Notes: a model not told the origin generated them from the sequence alone. A stretch of DNA of 11,487 bases from an uncultured Pseudomonadota bacterium (GCA_903957805.1 CAJBQQ010000017.1:1-11487); one strand, 5' to 3'; shown: positions 1 to 6,536, counted from the first letter of the stretch. A program made the numbers and translations.

Positions 1-1031
1 AGAAGATTGCAATGATAGAGGAGTTGGCGCTGACCTTGGGGCCACTCACAAATACATCATCACCCAAGACTGCAAAACAGTACACCCTGGAAGAGAAGAG
101 AGCCTCTTTGGATAGATTGAGAGGGGCGCTAGACCGTTTGATAGAAAAGAATCCTAACCACCCCGGTCAGGAATCGGCCCGCAGTCTGAGGGCATCTCTG
201 GTCACGACACTTAAACGAGTTGATGAAGCAGGCGCCGAGGAGAGGGGAAAACTGATGGATGCCATTGAAAGGGATCTGCTATCACTCCTACCCGGATCCA
301 TGCAGAGCCTGAGCACCTCGATTGAGGCCTCAGAATTTAATCAGGAGCAGTTACCCGAATCACTGCGGACTCGCTGGCTCAGTCAAACAGGGCAATACCA
401 GGTTGCGATTTATCCGGCAGAAAATATTAATGACAATCAGGCGCTAAGACGATTCGTAAGGGCGGTTCAGGAAGAAGCACCACAAGCGACCGGTGCTCCG
501 ATCATTAGCCTTGAGGCGGGTGAGGCTGTGGTGGATGCATTCATCATGGCATTTTCGCTGGCCTTGGCGGGGATCGCGGTCATACTCTTGTTCATGCTGC
601 GAAGCATAGCATCGACCCTGCTGGTGCTGACTCCACTTCTCCTTGCTGCGTTATTCACAGGAGCGGTAACGGTACTGATGGATGTCCAGTTCAATTTCGC
701 TAATATCATTGCACTACCGCTCCTGCTGGGTGTCGGTATCGATAGCGGACTTCATATGGTGCAAAGAAGCCGAGGTCAAGATGATGGGGCGAGACATGAG
801 GATTTGATGCATAGCAGTACAACTCGTGCTATTTTTTACAGCGCACTGACCACCCTGGTTGGGTTCGGCAGCCTGGCATTCTCAACCCACCAGGGAACCG
901 CCAGTATGGGGGTGCTTCTCACCATAGGACTGGCGCTCACGCTGATCTGTGTACTGGTCATACTCCCGGTCCTGCTGGCGACATTTAAACAGGGCGAAAG
1001 TGCATCAGAAAGTAATACAACGACTCAATAA
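1..1031 (+). CDS. hpnN: Hopanoid-associated RND (MMPL-type) transporter HpnN, C-terminal part
   Basis: This inner-membrane exporter belongs to the RND/MMPL superfamily and is associated with hopanoid transport toward the outer membrane. Only the C-terminal ~343 codons are present. The frame is open to the window edge (first full codon at base 3), so the ATG at base 12 is internal. A charged periplasmic stretch comes first, followed by the family-typical segment LPESLRTRWLSQTGQYQVAI and the downstream ALRRFV...APQATGAP pattern. After that come about five hydrophobic segments (from VVDAFIMAFSLALAGIAV to GVLLTIGLALTLICVLVIL) and the short loop GVGIDSGLHMVQR, which is characteristic of the MMPL/RND C-terminal membrane domain. 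The full family is about 850-900 residues, so more than half lies upstream. The neighbouring mlaA, shc and hpnG support HpnN over a generic MMPL protein. A perfect TATAAT hexamer sits just after the stop (1040-1045) but lacks a good -35 box. Confidence 0.88.
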   Translation, partial: KIAMIEELALTLGPLTNTSSPKTAKQYTLEEKRASLDRLRGALDRLIEKNPNHPGQESARSLRASLVTTLKRVDEAGAEERGKLMDAIERDLLSLLPGSMQSLSTSIEASEFNQEQLPESLRTRWLSQTGQYQVAIYPAENINDNQALRRFVRAVQEEAPQATGAPIISLEAGEAVVDAFIMAFSLALAGIAVILLFMLRSIASTLLVLTPLLLAALFTGAVTVLMDVQFNFANIIALPLLLGVGIDSGLHMVQRSRGQDDGARHEDLMHSSTTRAIFYSALTTLVGFGSLAFSTHQGTASMGVLLTIGLALTLICVLVILPVLLATFKQGESASESNTTTQ

Positions 1032-1132
1032 TTTTTGTTTATAATTCGTGCCCTGAGCCCGCGGTAAGGGATGGTTATCTGGATGATGCGAAACAGAATA
1101 ATGAGAGCGGATAGTCCAAATTATTTTTAATT

Positions 1133-2086
1133 ATGAAGACTAGTCATCGGACCACAATTCTTATTTTGCTAGGTGCTGCGTTCCTCGGGGGTTGCGCCAC
1201 CATACCTCAGAATGATCAGGGCAAGCAGGCCGGGCAGAGTGCAAAGCCAGTCGACCCCTATGAGAATACCAACCGAGCATTCTACGATATCACTGATGCG
1301 ATCGACCGACATATCATGGAACCGGTCGCCAATGTCTACCTCGACTATGTGCCCAGCCCCCTACAACGCTCGATCGGGAACTTCTACGATAACCTGGCCT
1401 ATCCCAATGTCGCACTGAACGCGTTCTTACAAGGTAAGGGTCAGCAGGGGCTAGAGGACACCATGAGATTCACCCTCAACTCGACCATCGGTCTATTCGG
1501 ACTATTTGACATCGCAACGCCCATGGGATTTAAGCAGAATGACGAGGATTTTGGGCAGACACTGGGGGTATGGGGTGTCGATACCGGGTCTTACCTGTTC
1601 GTACCTTTACTTGGACCTAGTAGCACTCGAGACGTGACCAGCATCCCCTTTAGTGCTGCCACCAATGTTCTTTTTTTAGTGAGCAGCGCTACGATCTTTG
1701 CGCCGATTGGGGTCTTGGGCGCTATCGATAAAAGGGCTCGGTTAGCCAACGCAATGAAGATCCGCGACCAGGCCGCACTGGACCCCTACTTATTCGTACG
1801 AGAGGCCTCCCTACAGCAGCGTAAACATCAAGTCTTTGATGGCAAGCCGCCCATTGAAAGTTATGACGATCTCTCGGAGGATGGGGATGCTGAACTCGCT
1901 GAGGTTGCCCCAGTGCCGGTTATTTCCGTGCAGAATAACCCGGCAAGAGACCGCCGTACCGATAGGGTATCAATTCCGCAGGTCGACCCAATTAAAATGA
2001 CGTTGGATCTTCCGCAGGCAAATTCTCTGCCGGCTGATCTTGACCCTGACCCCGCGAAGAATCGCCGCACAGACAGAGCCCCTTGA
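1133..2086 (+). CDS. mlaA: MlaA (VacJ) family outer-membrane lipoprotein with extended tail
   Basis: MlaA is the outer-membrane lipoprotein of the Mla system, which moves mislocalised phospholipids from the outer leaflet back toward the inner membrane. The start gives a lipoprotein signal peptide with lipobox LGGC and the lipidated cysteine at residue 21. This supports the chosen ATG even though no clear Shine-Dalgarno sequence precedes it. The family-typical DPYENTNRAFYDITDAID follows at about 41-58, then the conserved YPNVALNAFLQG region and VPLLGPSSTRD at about 157-167. At 317 residues it is longer than E. coli MlaA (251). The extra length is a hydrophilic tail from about residue 240 that holds a near-duplicate motif, NPARDRRTDR (269-278) and DPAKNRRTDR (306-315). 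It lies between hpnN and the hopene cyclase gene, so a role in hopanoid or phospholipid traffic is plausible. That link is inference. Confidence 0.92.
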   Translation: MKTSHRTTILILLGAAFLGGCATIPQNDQGKQAGQSAKPVDPYENTNRAFYDITDAIDRHIMEPVANVYLDYVPSPLQRSIGNFYDNLAYPNVALNAFLQGKGQQGLEDTMRFTLNSTIGLFGLFDIATPMGFKQNDEDFGQTLGVWGVDTGSYLFVPLLGPSSTRDVTSIPFSAATNVLFLVSSATIFAPIGVLGAIDKRARLANAMKIRDQAALDPYLFVREASLQQRKHQVFDGKPPIESYDDLSEDGDAELAEVAPVPVISVQNNPARDRRTDRVSIPQVDPIKMTLDLPQANSLPADLDPDPAKNRRTDRAP

Positions 2087-2216
2087 AGAGTTGATGTAAC
2101 TCAGGGAGATGTGTCACTGAACAGGGTGGGTGATGGGATTGTATCAATGAGTTACAATGCGAAATTATTTGTCTTAGAGTCTTCTGGCGCAAAAAAATAG
2201 ATGAGGTTTTGATTGT
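2087..2216 (+). promoter_or_regulatory. mlaA-shc intergenic region with competing inverted repeats
   Basis: A 9-bp inverted repeat lies here: TGTAACTCA (2095-2103) and TGAGTTACA (2148-2156), 44 bases apart. The left arm can instead pair locally with GAGTT at 2088-2092, giving a short hairpin with loop GATGT. The right arm overlaps a -10-like TACAAT (2153-2158), but no convincing -35 box is visible at the proper distance. The cyclase start is preceded by GAGG (2203-2206). This is a possible promoter or operator, or a leader that switches structure. Function is unproven. Confidence 0.25.
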
Positions 2217-4190
2217 ATGACTAGAACATCTCTGCGGGAAAACAGTAACGACCGCATGAGCGAGACTGCCACCGACCAAAGGTCAGACCGAGATCAGATA
2301 GCAACCAAGGCTTCGCCTGAAGGCGCGCTCGTTAGGGCGCGTAAGGCACTTCTATCTCTGCAGAGGGAGGATGGGCACTGGTGCTTCCCGTTGGAGGCTG
2401 ATTGCACGATCACATCCGAATACATCTTGATGATGCACTTCATGGATGATGTGGATGTCGATCTTGAGGTCAGGCTCGCCCGTTTCATCCGTGAGCAGCA
2501 AAGCCTAGAGAATGGAGGTTGGGCGCTATACTTTGGTGGCCAGCTCGACCTGAGTTGTACGATCAAGGCTTACTATGCACTGAAGATCGTCGGGGACTCG
2601 CCCGACGCACCGCATATGGTGAGAGCTCGAACCGCGATCCTGGCACACGGTGGAGCAGCACGGGCCAACTCATTCACCCGGATACTGCTCGCGATGTGGG
2701 GACAGATCCCATGGAGAGGGGTGCCATTCATGCCGGTTGAGATTATATTATTGCCGAGCTGGTTTCCATTCCATCTGAGTAAGATTGCTTACTGGTCTCG
2801 CACAGTGACCGTGCCACTGACCATTCTCTACTCTCTGAAGGTGCAGTCTGCCAATCCTCGAAGGGTCGGCGTTCCAGAGCTCTTCACCGTTCCTGCGGAG
2901 GATGAGCGTGATTACTTTCCGGTCCGTTCAACGCTGAACAAGGTCTTCCTAATAATCGAGCGGACTGCTCGATTATTCGAGCCACTCATTCCTCAATCCT
3001 TGAGACGTGTTGCATTAAAGCGAGCAGAGCATTGGATTATAGAACGGCTTAACGGCGACTACGGTTTAGGAGGCATCTTCCCCGCAATGGTGAATGCTAA
3101 CGAGGCACTGGCATTGCTAGGATATGAGTATGAGCATCCTTACCGGGAGCAGTGCAGACAAGCTCTGCGTGGACTGCTGGTGGAGGAGGGTGAGAGGGCC
3201 TGGTGTCAGCCCTGTGCATCCCCAGTATGGGACACAGTCCTTGCCACACTCGCCATGCAAGAGGATGCGGACGCGGACCAGAAATCGATCCGAAGGGCGC
3301 TGGATTGGCTGGTGCCCTTGCAGATACTAGACGCCCCCGCGGATTGGAAGGATGAGCACCCTGGCTTGGCTGGCGGTGGATGGGCCTTCCAATATGCAAA
3401 CCCCCACTACCCAGACCTGGACGATACCGCGGCAGTGGCGTGGGCGATGTATCAGGCAGATCCTGATGCCTATCGCCACAGTCTGGAACGAGCATCAGAC
3501 TGGTTGACCGGGATGCAGTCCAGTGACGGGGGTTTTGCGGCGTTTGATGCGGATAATACTTGTTACTATCTAAACGAGATCCCATTCGCTGACCATGGGG
3601 CATTGCTTGACCCTCCGACCAGCGACGTGAGTGCTCGGTGCACTGGATTCTTGGCTTTGTATGGAAAGGAAGGTCAGCAAGATGCCATGAAACGAGGTCT
3701 GGACTACTTGCTCAGCGAACAGGAACCGAGTGGTGCATGGTTCGGGAGATGGGGCAGCAATTATATTTATGGTACCTGGTCGGTCCTGGAGTCATTGAGG
3801 TTGATCCGTGTGGATACTGAACACTCCGCAATCCGGCGTGCGGTCCAATGGCTTAAGTCTGTGCAGCGCGATGATGGTGGCTGGGGTGAGAGTAATGATA
3901 GCTATCTCGACTCGCAAAAGGCTGGGCAATTCTTTACAAGCACTCCATCTCAGACAGCTTGGGCATTGTTGGGTCTTATGGCAGCAGGTGAAGTGAATAG
4001 CCAGGAGGTACGGAGTGGCATTGATTACTTGGTGAGGACACAGGGTAACGACGGCCTGTGGGATCAGCCTTGGTTTAATGCGCCGGGCTTTCCACGGGTC
4101 TTCTATTTAAAATACCACGGCTACGCAAAATATTTCCCGCTATGGGCATTGGCAAGATTTAACGCGATGACTCGGAAGACCTCTGTGTGA
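2217..4190 (+). CDS. shc: Squalene-hopene cyclase
   Basis: The enzyme (also called HpnF) cyclises squalene to hopene and diplopterol. It is a monotopic inner-membrane enzyme and the committed step of hopanoid synthesis. At 657 residues it has the usual family length. The catalytic acid motif DXDD is intact as DLDD at 400-403 within the segment YPDLDDTAAVAWAM. Terpene-cyclase QW repeats are visible at about 49-55 (QREDGHW), 95-102, 434-440 (QSSDGGF), 502-508 (QEPSGAW), 550-556 (QRDDGGW) and 609-615 (QGNDGLW). The C-terminus FYLKYHGYAKYFPLWALARF is typical of bacterial hopene cyclases. The ATG at 2217 has a GAGG ten bases upstream. An internal ATG at residue 14 is possible but has no ribosome binding site. 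The stop codon overlaps the hpnG start, so the two are probably translated together. Confidence 0.97.
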   Translation: MTRTSLRENSNDRMSETATDQRSDRDQIATKASPEGALVRARKALLSLQREDGHWCFPLEADCTITSEYILMMHFMDDVDVDLEVRLARFIREQQSLENGGWALYFGGQLDLSCTIKAYYALKIVGDSPDAPHMVRARTAILAHGGAARANSFTRILLAMWGQIPWRGVPFMPVEIILLPSWFPFHLSKIAYWSRTVTVPLTILYSLKVQSANPRRVGVPELFTVPAEDERDYFPVRSTLNKVFLIIERTARLFEPLIPQSLRRVALKRAEHWIIERLNGDYGLGGIFPAMVNANEALALLGYEYEHPYREQCRQALRGLLVEEGERAWCQPCASPVWDTVLATLAMQEDADADQKSIRRALDWLVPLQILDAPADWKDEHPGLAGGGWAFQYANPHYPDLDDTAAVAWAMYQADPDAYRHSLERASDWLTGMQSSDGGFAAFDADNTCYYLNEIPFADHGALLDPPTSDVSARCTGFLALYGKEGQQDAMKRGLDYLLSEQEPSGAWFGRWGSNYIYGTWSVLESLRLIRVDTEHSAIRRAVQWLKSVQRDDGGWGESNDSYLDSQKAGQFFTSTPSQTAWALLGLMAAGEVNSQEVRSGIDYLVRTQGNDGLWDQPWFNAPGFPRVFYLKYHGYAKYFPLWALARFNAMTRKTSV

Positions 4191-4897
4191 GGATGGTCGG
4201 TATCGTCACCGCCATGCGTGTGGAGGCGAGTTGTTTAACCCGGGCAGATCTGCCCTTTAATGAGATAGCCAGTCTGGGGGAGGGGGCGGCGATCTGGTTG
4301 AGCGGGATGGGTGAAAAGGCAGCGTGGGAAGCAGCAGAAGGACTACAACAGGGTGGTTGCACCACCTTGGTAAGTTTCGGGCTTGCCGGTGCGCTTGACT
4401 CAAGCCTGCAACCGGGAGATCTGGTGCTACCAGACTCGATACATGCCGGCCACCAACTGCCGGTCGACTTGGACTGGCGTAACCGGCTCCGACAGCAATT
4501 ACCTGCTCACATGAAGATTACGAGTGGGATACTGGCAGCGAGCCCCGGTGTATTGACCTCAGCAGATGCTAAGCGGGAACTGGCGGAGGCGACCGGTGCC
4601 TGTGCGGTAGATATGGAGAGTGGTGCGGTGGCTCAAGTGGCCGCAAGGGCCGGGATACCATTCATCGCAGTCAGAGTGATCGCAGACCCGCTTGATTTCT
4701 CACCACCACCACCCCTTATGAGTGCAGTACGTCCAGATGGAAGTGCGGATCCGGTTCGACTGATGGCCTTGATATTGCGAGGATCCGTAACGCTGGGAAC
4801 TCTACTACGTCTCGGATCACAACTCCGTTCCGCACGCTCTACCCTGCTGACAGTAGTGAAGCATGCGGGGACAGAGCTGGGAACCTATTCCAAGTAG
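4187..4897 (+). CDS. hpnG: Hopanoid nucleosidase/phosphorylase HpnG (MTA/SAH nucleosidase-like)
   Basis: HpnG removes adenine from adenosylhopane to give the ribosyl side-chain intermediate on the way to bacteriohopanepolyols. The fold is that of MTA/SAH nucleosidases and purine phosphorylases. Visible family features are the N-terminal strand GIVTAMRVEA, the glycine-rich FGLAGAL (64-70), the ribose-binding VDMES motif (141-145, with Met143 and Glu144), and VRVIADPLD (163-170 region), whose Asp167 matches the catalytic Asp of bacterial MTA nucleosidases. The GTG start at 4187 overlaps the cyclase TGA (GTGA) and has GGAAG at 4174-4178, eight bases upstream. An ATG at 4193 is the alternative but has almost no spacer to a ribosome binding site. 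Context with shc favours HpnG over a general MTA nucleosidase. The gene ends only 15 bases from the convergent bactofilin stop, and no terminator is obvious. Confidence 0.9.
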   Translation: MRMVGIVTAMRVEASCLTRADLPFNEIASLGEGAAIWLSGMGEKAAWEAAEGLQQGGCTTLVSFGLAGALDSSLQPGDLVLPDSIHAGHQLPVDLDWRNRLRQQLPAHMKITSGILAASPGVLTSADAKRELAEATGACAVDMESGAVAQVAARAGIPFIAVRVIADPLDFSPPPPLMSAVRPDGSADPVRLMALILRGSVTLGTLLRLGSQLRSARSTLLTVVKHAGTELGTYSK

Positions 4898-4912
4898 CTC
4901 CAAAGATAGCGC

Positions 4913-5182
4913 TCAGGCGGAGGGGTAGAGGTAGGAGGGATCCTTGTGCGAGCGGCCTCCAATATTTGTTGCGCTGACGACAGCGCCATTGATAACCGCA
5001 TTAGAAACTTTTATTTTTCCTTCGACGCGCGCCTGATCACTCAGTATCAAAGTGCTGGGTCTAATCCCCAATTCGGTAACGTCTCCCCGAACATGCCCAT
5101 CGATGCGCATGCTTCCAGAGAAGCTAATATCGCCCACAATATGAGTCCCTGTACCGATGATTGAGTCAATTTTTTTTGACAT
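4913..5182 (-). CDS. Short bactofilin-family (polymer-forming) protein
   Basis: Bactofilins form right-handed beta-helices that polymerise into membrane-associated filaments involved in cell shape and envelope organisation. The first ~68 residues match the family: IIGTGTHIVGDISFSGSMRI, DGHVRGDV, ARVEGKI and NAVINGAVV, with the regular valine/isoleucine-glycine spacing of beta-helix rungs. After residue 69 the pattern stops, and the protein ends with an unrelated polar tail (SHKDPSYLYPSA). At 89 residues it has about half the beta-helix core usual for the family. Reading the other two frames past the break by eye did not recover the missing rungs, so a simple frameshift is unlikely. The start is well supported by AGAGGG about seven bases upstream. 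A GTGAC-TG-GTCAC palindrome lies at 5202-5213. It may be a genuine small bactofilin or a truncated gene. Confidence 0.82.
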   Translation of the reverse strand: MSKKIDSIIGTGTHIVGDISFSGSMRIDGHVRGDVTELGIRPSTLILSDQARVEGKIKVSNAVINGAVVSATNIGGRSHKDPSYLYPSA

Positions 5183-5201
5183 TTCGTACCCTCTTTTCTA
5201 A

Positions 5202-5213
5202 GTGACTGGTCAC
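5202..5213. promoter_or_regulatory. Perfect 5+5 palindrome upstream of the bactofilin gene
   Basis: GTGAC and GTCAC are separated by two bases, about 20 bases before the bactofilin ATG. The position would suit an operator or a small hairpin in the mRNA leader. It is short and could be chance. No matching copy was noticed elsewhere in the window. Confidence 0.2.
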
Positions 5214-5429
5214 GTTACTGACATTGATAATGAGGTTCAGGATCTTCTCTTTTGAGATAAGTGACAATAGTCCGTTCGGGCCATCCGGCGGTCTCGTGGT
5301 TCGAATGTGGGGAGGCCGATCAATAGATCGCCATCTCAGCAAACTCTGAATAAAAGTAAATGAAGTAGAAGCCGAGGAGTCGAGTAAGAGGGGTTTTAAG
5401 GGAGAGAGATATTGCAGAATAGTCAGAAA

Positions 5430-5460
5430 TAAAAAAAGGCCTGCATCTCTGAAGGCCTTA
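5430..5460 (-). terminator. Intrinsic terminator of the tRNA operon
   Basis: On the - strand a stem AAGGCCT/AGGCCTT (arms at 5453-5459 and 5436-5442) with a ten-base loop is followed at once by a run of seven T residues (A residues 5431-5437 on the + strand, partly shared with the stem). It begins nine bases after the tRNA-His CCA end. This is the expected end of the Pro-Arg-His transcript and separates it from the bactofilin gene. Confidence 0.9.
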
Positions 5461-5467
5461 ATTTTAT

Positions 5468-5543
5468 TGGGGTGGCTGATGGGGTTCGAACCCACGACAA
5501 CCGGAATCACAATCCGGGACTCTACCGCTGAGCTACAGCCACC
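5468..5543 (-). tRNA. tRNA-His (anticodon GTG)
   Basis: The acceptor stem GTGGCTG pairs with CAGCCAC. The anticodon arm is CCGGA-TTGTGAT-TCCGG with anticodon GTG. The T arm carries GGTTCGAACCC and CCA is encoded. An extra G at position -1 (base 5543) faces the discriminator C, the identity element of tRNA-His. It is the last tRNA of the operon, directly before the terminator. Confidence 0.97.
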
Positions 5544-5553
5544 ATCTGAAAGA

Positions 5554-5587
5554 GAGTTACACGGATTTGGGATTTGCCGTGTAACTT
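5554..5587 (-). other. Stable hairpin in the spacer between tRNA-Arg and tRNA-His
   Basis: AGTTACACGG (5555-5564) and CCGTGTAACT (5577-5586) form a perfect ten-base-pair stem with a twelve-base loop, wholly inside the 61-base spacer of the tRNA operon. It ends about a dozen bases before the 5' end of tRNA-His on the transcript. There is no T run long enough for an efficient terminator. It may guide RNase processing of the precursor or partly attenuate tRNA-His; both are inference. Confidence 0.5.
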
Positions 5588-5604
5588 GATTAAGCAATGA
5601 TCCA

Positions 5605-5681
5605 TGGCGTGCCCGACAGGAATCGAACCTGTAACCCCCAGCTTAGAAGGCTGGTGCTCTATCCGGTTGAGCTACGGGCAC
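5605..5681 (-). tRNA. tRNA-Arg (anticodon TCT)
   Basis: The acceptor stem GTGCCCG pairs with CGGGCAC, with discriminator G and encoded CCA. The anticodon arm is CCAGC-CTTCTAA-GCTGG with anticodon TCT, which reads AGA/AGG. The T arm contains AGGTTCGATTCCT. It is the middle member of the Pro-Arg-His operon. Confidence 0.97.
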
Positions 5682-5720
5682 TACTCAAACCGGGCTTGCC
5701 CCAAATAACAGGGCTTGAAT

Positions 5721-5797
5721 TGGTCGGGGTGGAGAGATTTGAACTCCCGACATCCTGGTCCCAAACCAGGCGCGCTACCAGGCTACGCTACACCCCG
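5721..5797 (-). tRNA. tRNA-Pro (anticodon TGG)
   Basis: The acceptor stem CGGGGTG pairs with CACCCCG, with discriminator A and encoded CCA. The anticodon arm is CCTGG-TTTGGGA-CCAGG with anticodon TGG. The T arm carries GAGTTCAAATCTC. It is the first tRNA of the operon, starting about 11 bases after the -10 box. Confidence 0.97.
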
Positions 5798-5808
5798 GAA
5801 AGGGCAAC

Positions 5809-5837
5809 ACTATACCTATGACCTTAAGAAAGGTCAA
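5809..5837 (-). promoter_or_regulatory. Sigma70 promoter of the tRNA Pro-Arg-His operon
   Basis: On the - strand TTGACC (-35, bases 5837-5832) and TATAGT (-10, bases 5814-5809) are separated by exactly 17 bases. Each matches the consensus at five of six positions. The bases after the -10 are G/C-rich (GTTGCCC), as in stringently controlled stable-RNA promoters. The position directly before tRNA-Pro fits. Confidence 0.85.
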
Positions 5838-6536
5838 TTTACGGTAACCTTTCATATTCGGATGCCGGTGTCTAGATACTTGTCCGGTTAATGTGAGCAT
5901 GTTAAAATTCGTCGATAGGTAGCAGTAGTCGCGGGCATCGCTAGGTAAGCTGGGGTGATGGTGCGCGGGACCATTACGAAAGATTCAGTATGGTTCCGCT
6001 AATCGAAAGTGGGCTCAACTGGTGGGTAACAGGATTCCGGCACCCATAAATCCGAAATGGAATCTGTGGATGTAACTGCGGGGTACGACGCGAAGTTTCA
6101 GACGGGCCGCCGGCTAAAGGCGATGACAAGCAACACTTTTAAATTATTTGATTGGATCAAAATAAGACGTCTTGCGAACCTAGAAAATATAGCGTATCGT
6201 TGCGCCACAAAACTAACCTAGTCAAGGTATTAACGCACTTAAAAATTAAAAATAAGAAACTGGATTTATCTTTTAACGGCTTATATATTAAGTTAAAGGT
6301 GAAAAAGGTAATTGAAGGGATAGACCCTTATTTTGGGAATCAGGATCAGAAAGGGCAACAGAGAGACAGAAGAAAATAAAAATAAAAAGTACGGTAATTG
6401 CTAGGTGCAATAAAGAAACGCTGCAGAATTAATTTTATTAAATCTATTCGGATATGGCCTCTCGGAGGGATGAGGGGGATATTCATACTTTGTAATATTT
6501 TGGGCATACTGGATTCAGTAATTAAGTGGGGGAACT
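5838..6536. other. Non-coding region between tRNA promoter and coxB
   Basis: About 700 bases without a convincing gene. Bases 5861-6134 are G-rich and highly structured on the + strand (separate entry). Bases ~6135-6450 are AT-rich. A Lys-rich 75-codon frame with a TTG start exists there, but it has no ribosome binding site or recognisable family and was not accepted. A weak 5-bp hairpin plus T4 (AAGGG/CCCTT, 6315-6334) may be a poor + strand terminator. Near coxB, CATACT occurs twice, 21 bases apart (6484 and 6505). A poor promoter match, TTCATA-17-CATACT (6482-6510), is the best candidate seen for the cox operon. Confidence 0.5.
5861..6134 (+). ncRNA. Structured stretch, candidate RNA or group II intron-like remnant
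   Basis: Several helices can be drawn by eye. GCGGGACCAT (5965-5974) pairs with ATGGTTCCGC (5990-5999), ten pairs including one G-U that is only allowed on the + strand. ACAGGATTCC (6029-6038) pairs with GGAATCTGT (6059-6067), nine pairs with one bulged G. CGCC (6108-6111) pairs with GGCG (6119-6122) around loop GGCTAAA. GATGCC (5861-5866) can pair with GGCATC (5934-5939). The GA-rich linkers (GCTAATCGAAAGTGGGCTC, GTGGATGTAACTGCG) resemble the style of bacterial group II intron domain I. However, no reverse transcriptase and no domain V is visible, so at most a 5' remnant remains. An unknown small RNA or a coxB leader are alternatives. Confidence 0.35.

Noticed and set aside
1040..1045. Perfect TATAAT hexamer after hpnN as an mlaA promoter
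   Set aside because: No -35 box is present at 16-18 bases (ACAACG at the expected place), so it is not annotated as a promoter.
3097..3603. 168-codon - strand frame inside the hopene cyclase gene
   Set aside because: It is the complement of a strongly supported coding region and is rich in Pro, Arg and His, as expected for a shadow frame.
5166..5597. 143-codon - strand frame over tRNA-His and the bactofilin leader
   Set aside because: It runs through tRNA-His, the intrinsic terminator and the bactofilin ribosome binding site, and shows no recognisable domain.
5692..5717. GGGCTTG direct repeat between tRNA-Pro and tRNA-Arg as an attachment site
   Set aside because: Seven bases only, within the spacer, with no integrase or duplicated tRNA end in the window.
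5597..5821. 74-codon + strand frame across the tRNA genes (contains GVERFELPTSWSQTRRATRL)
   Set aside because: This peptide is the familiar spurious translation of the antisense strand of tRNA genes. It lies over tRNA-Arg and tRNA-Pro and has no independent support.
6315..6334. AAGGG/CCCTT hairpin followed by T4 as a + strand terminator
   Set aside because: The stem is only five pairs and the T tract is short, with no gene clearly ending before it. It is mentioned only in the non-coding entry.
6152..6379. 75-codon Lys-rich frame with TTG start
   Set aside because: It has no ribosome binding site, no recognisable family, and lies in AT-rich DNA where Lys/Asn-rich frames arise easily. It is kept only as part of the non-coding description.
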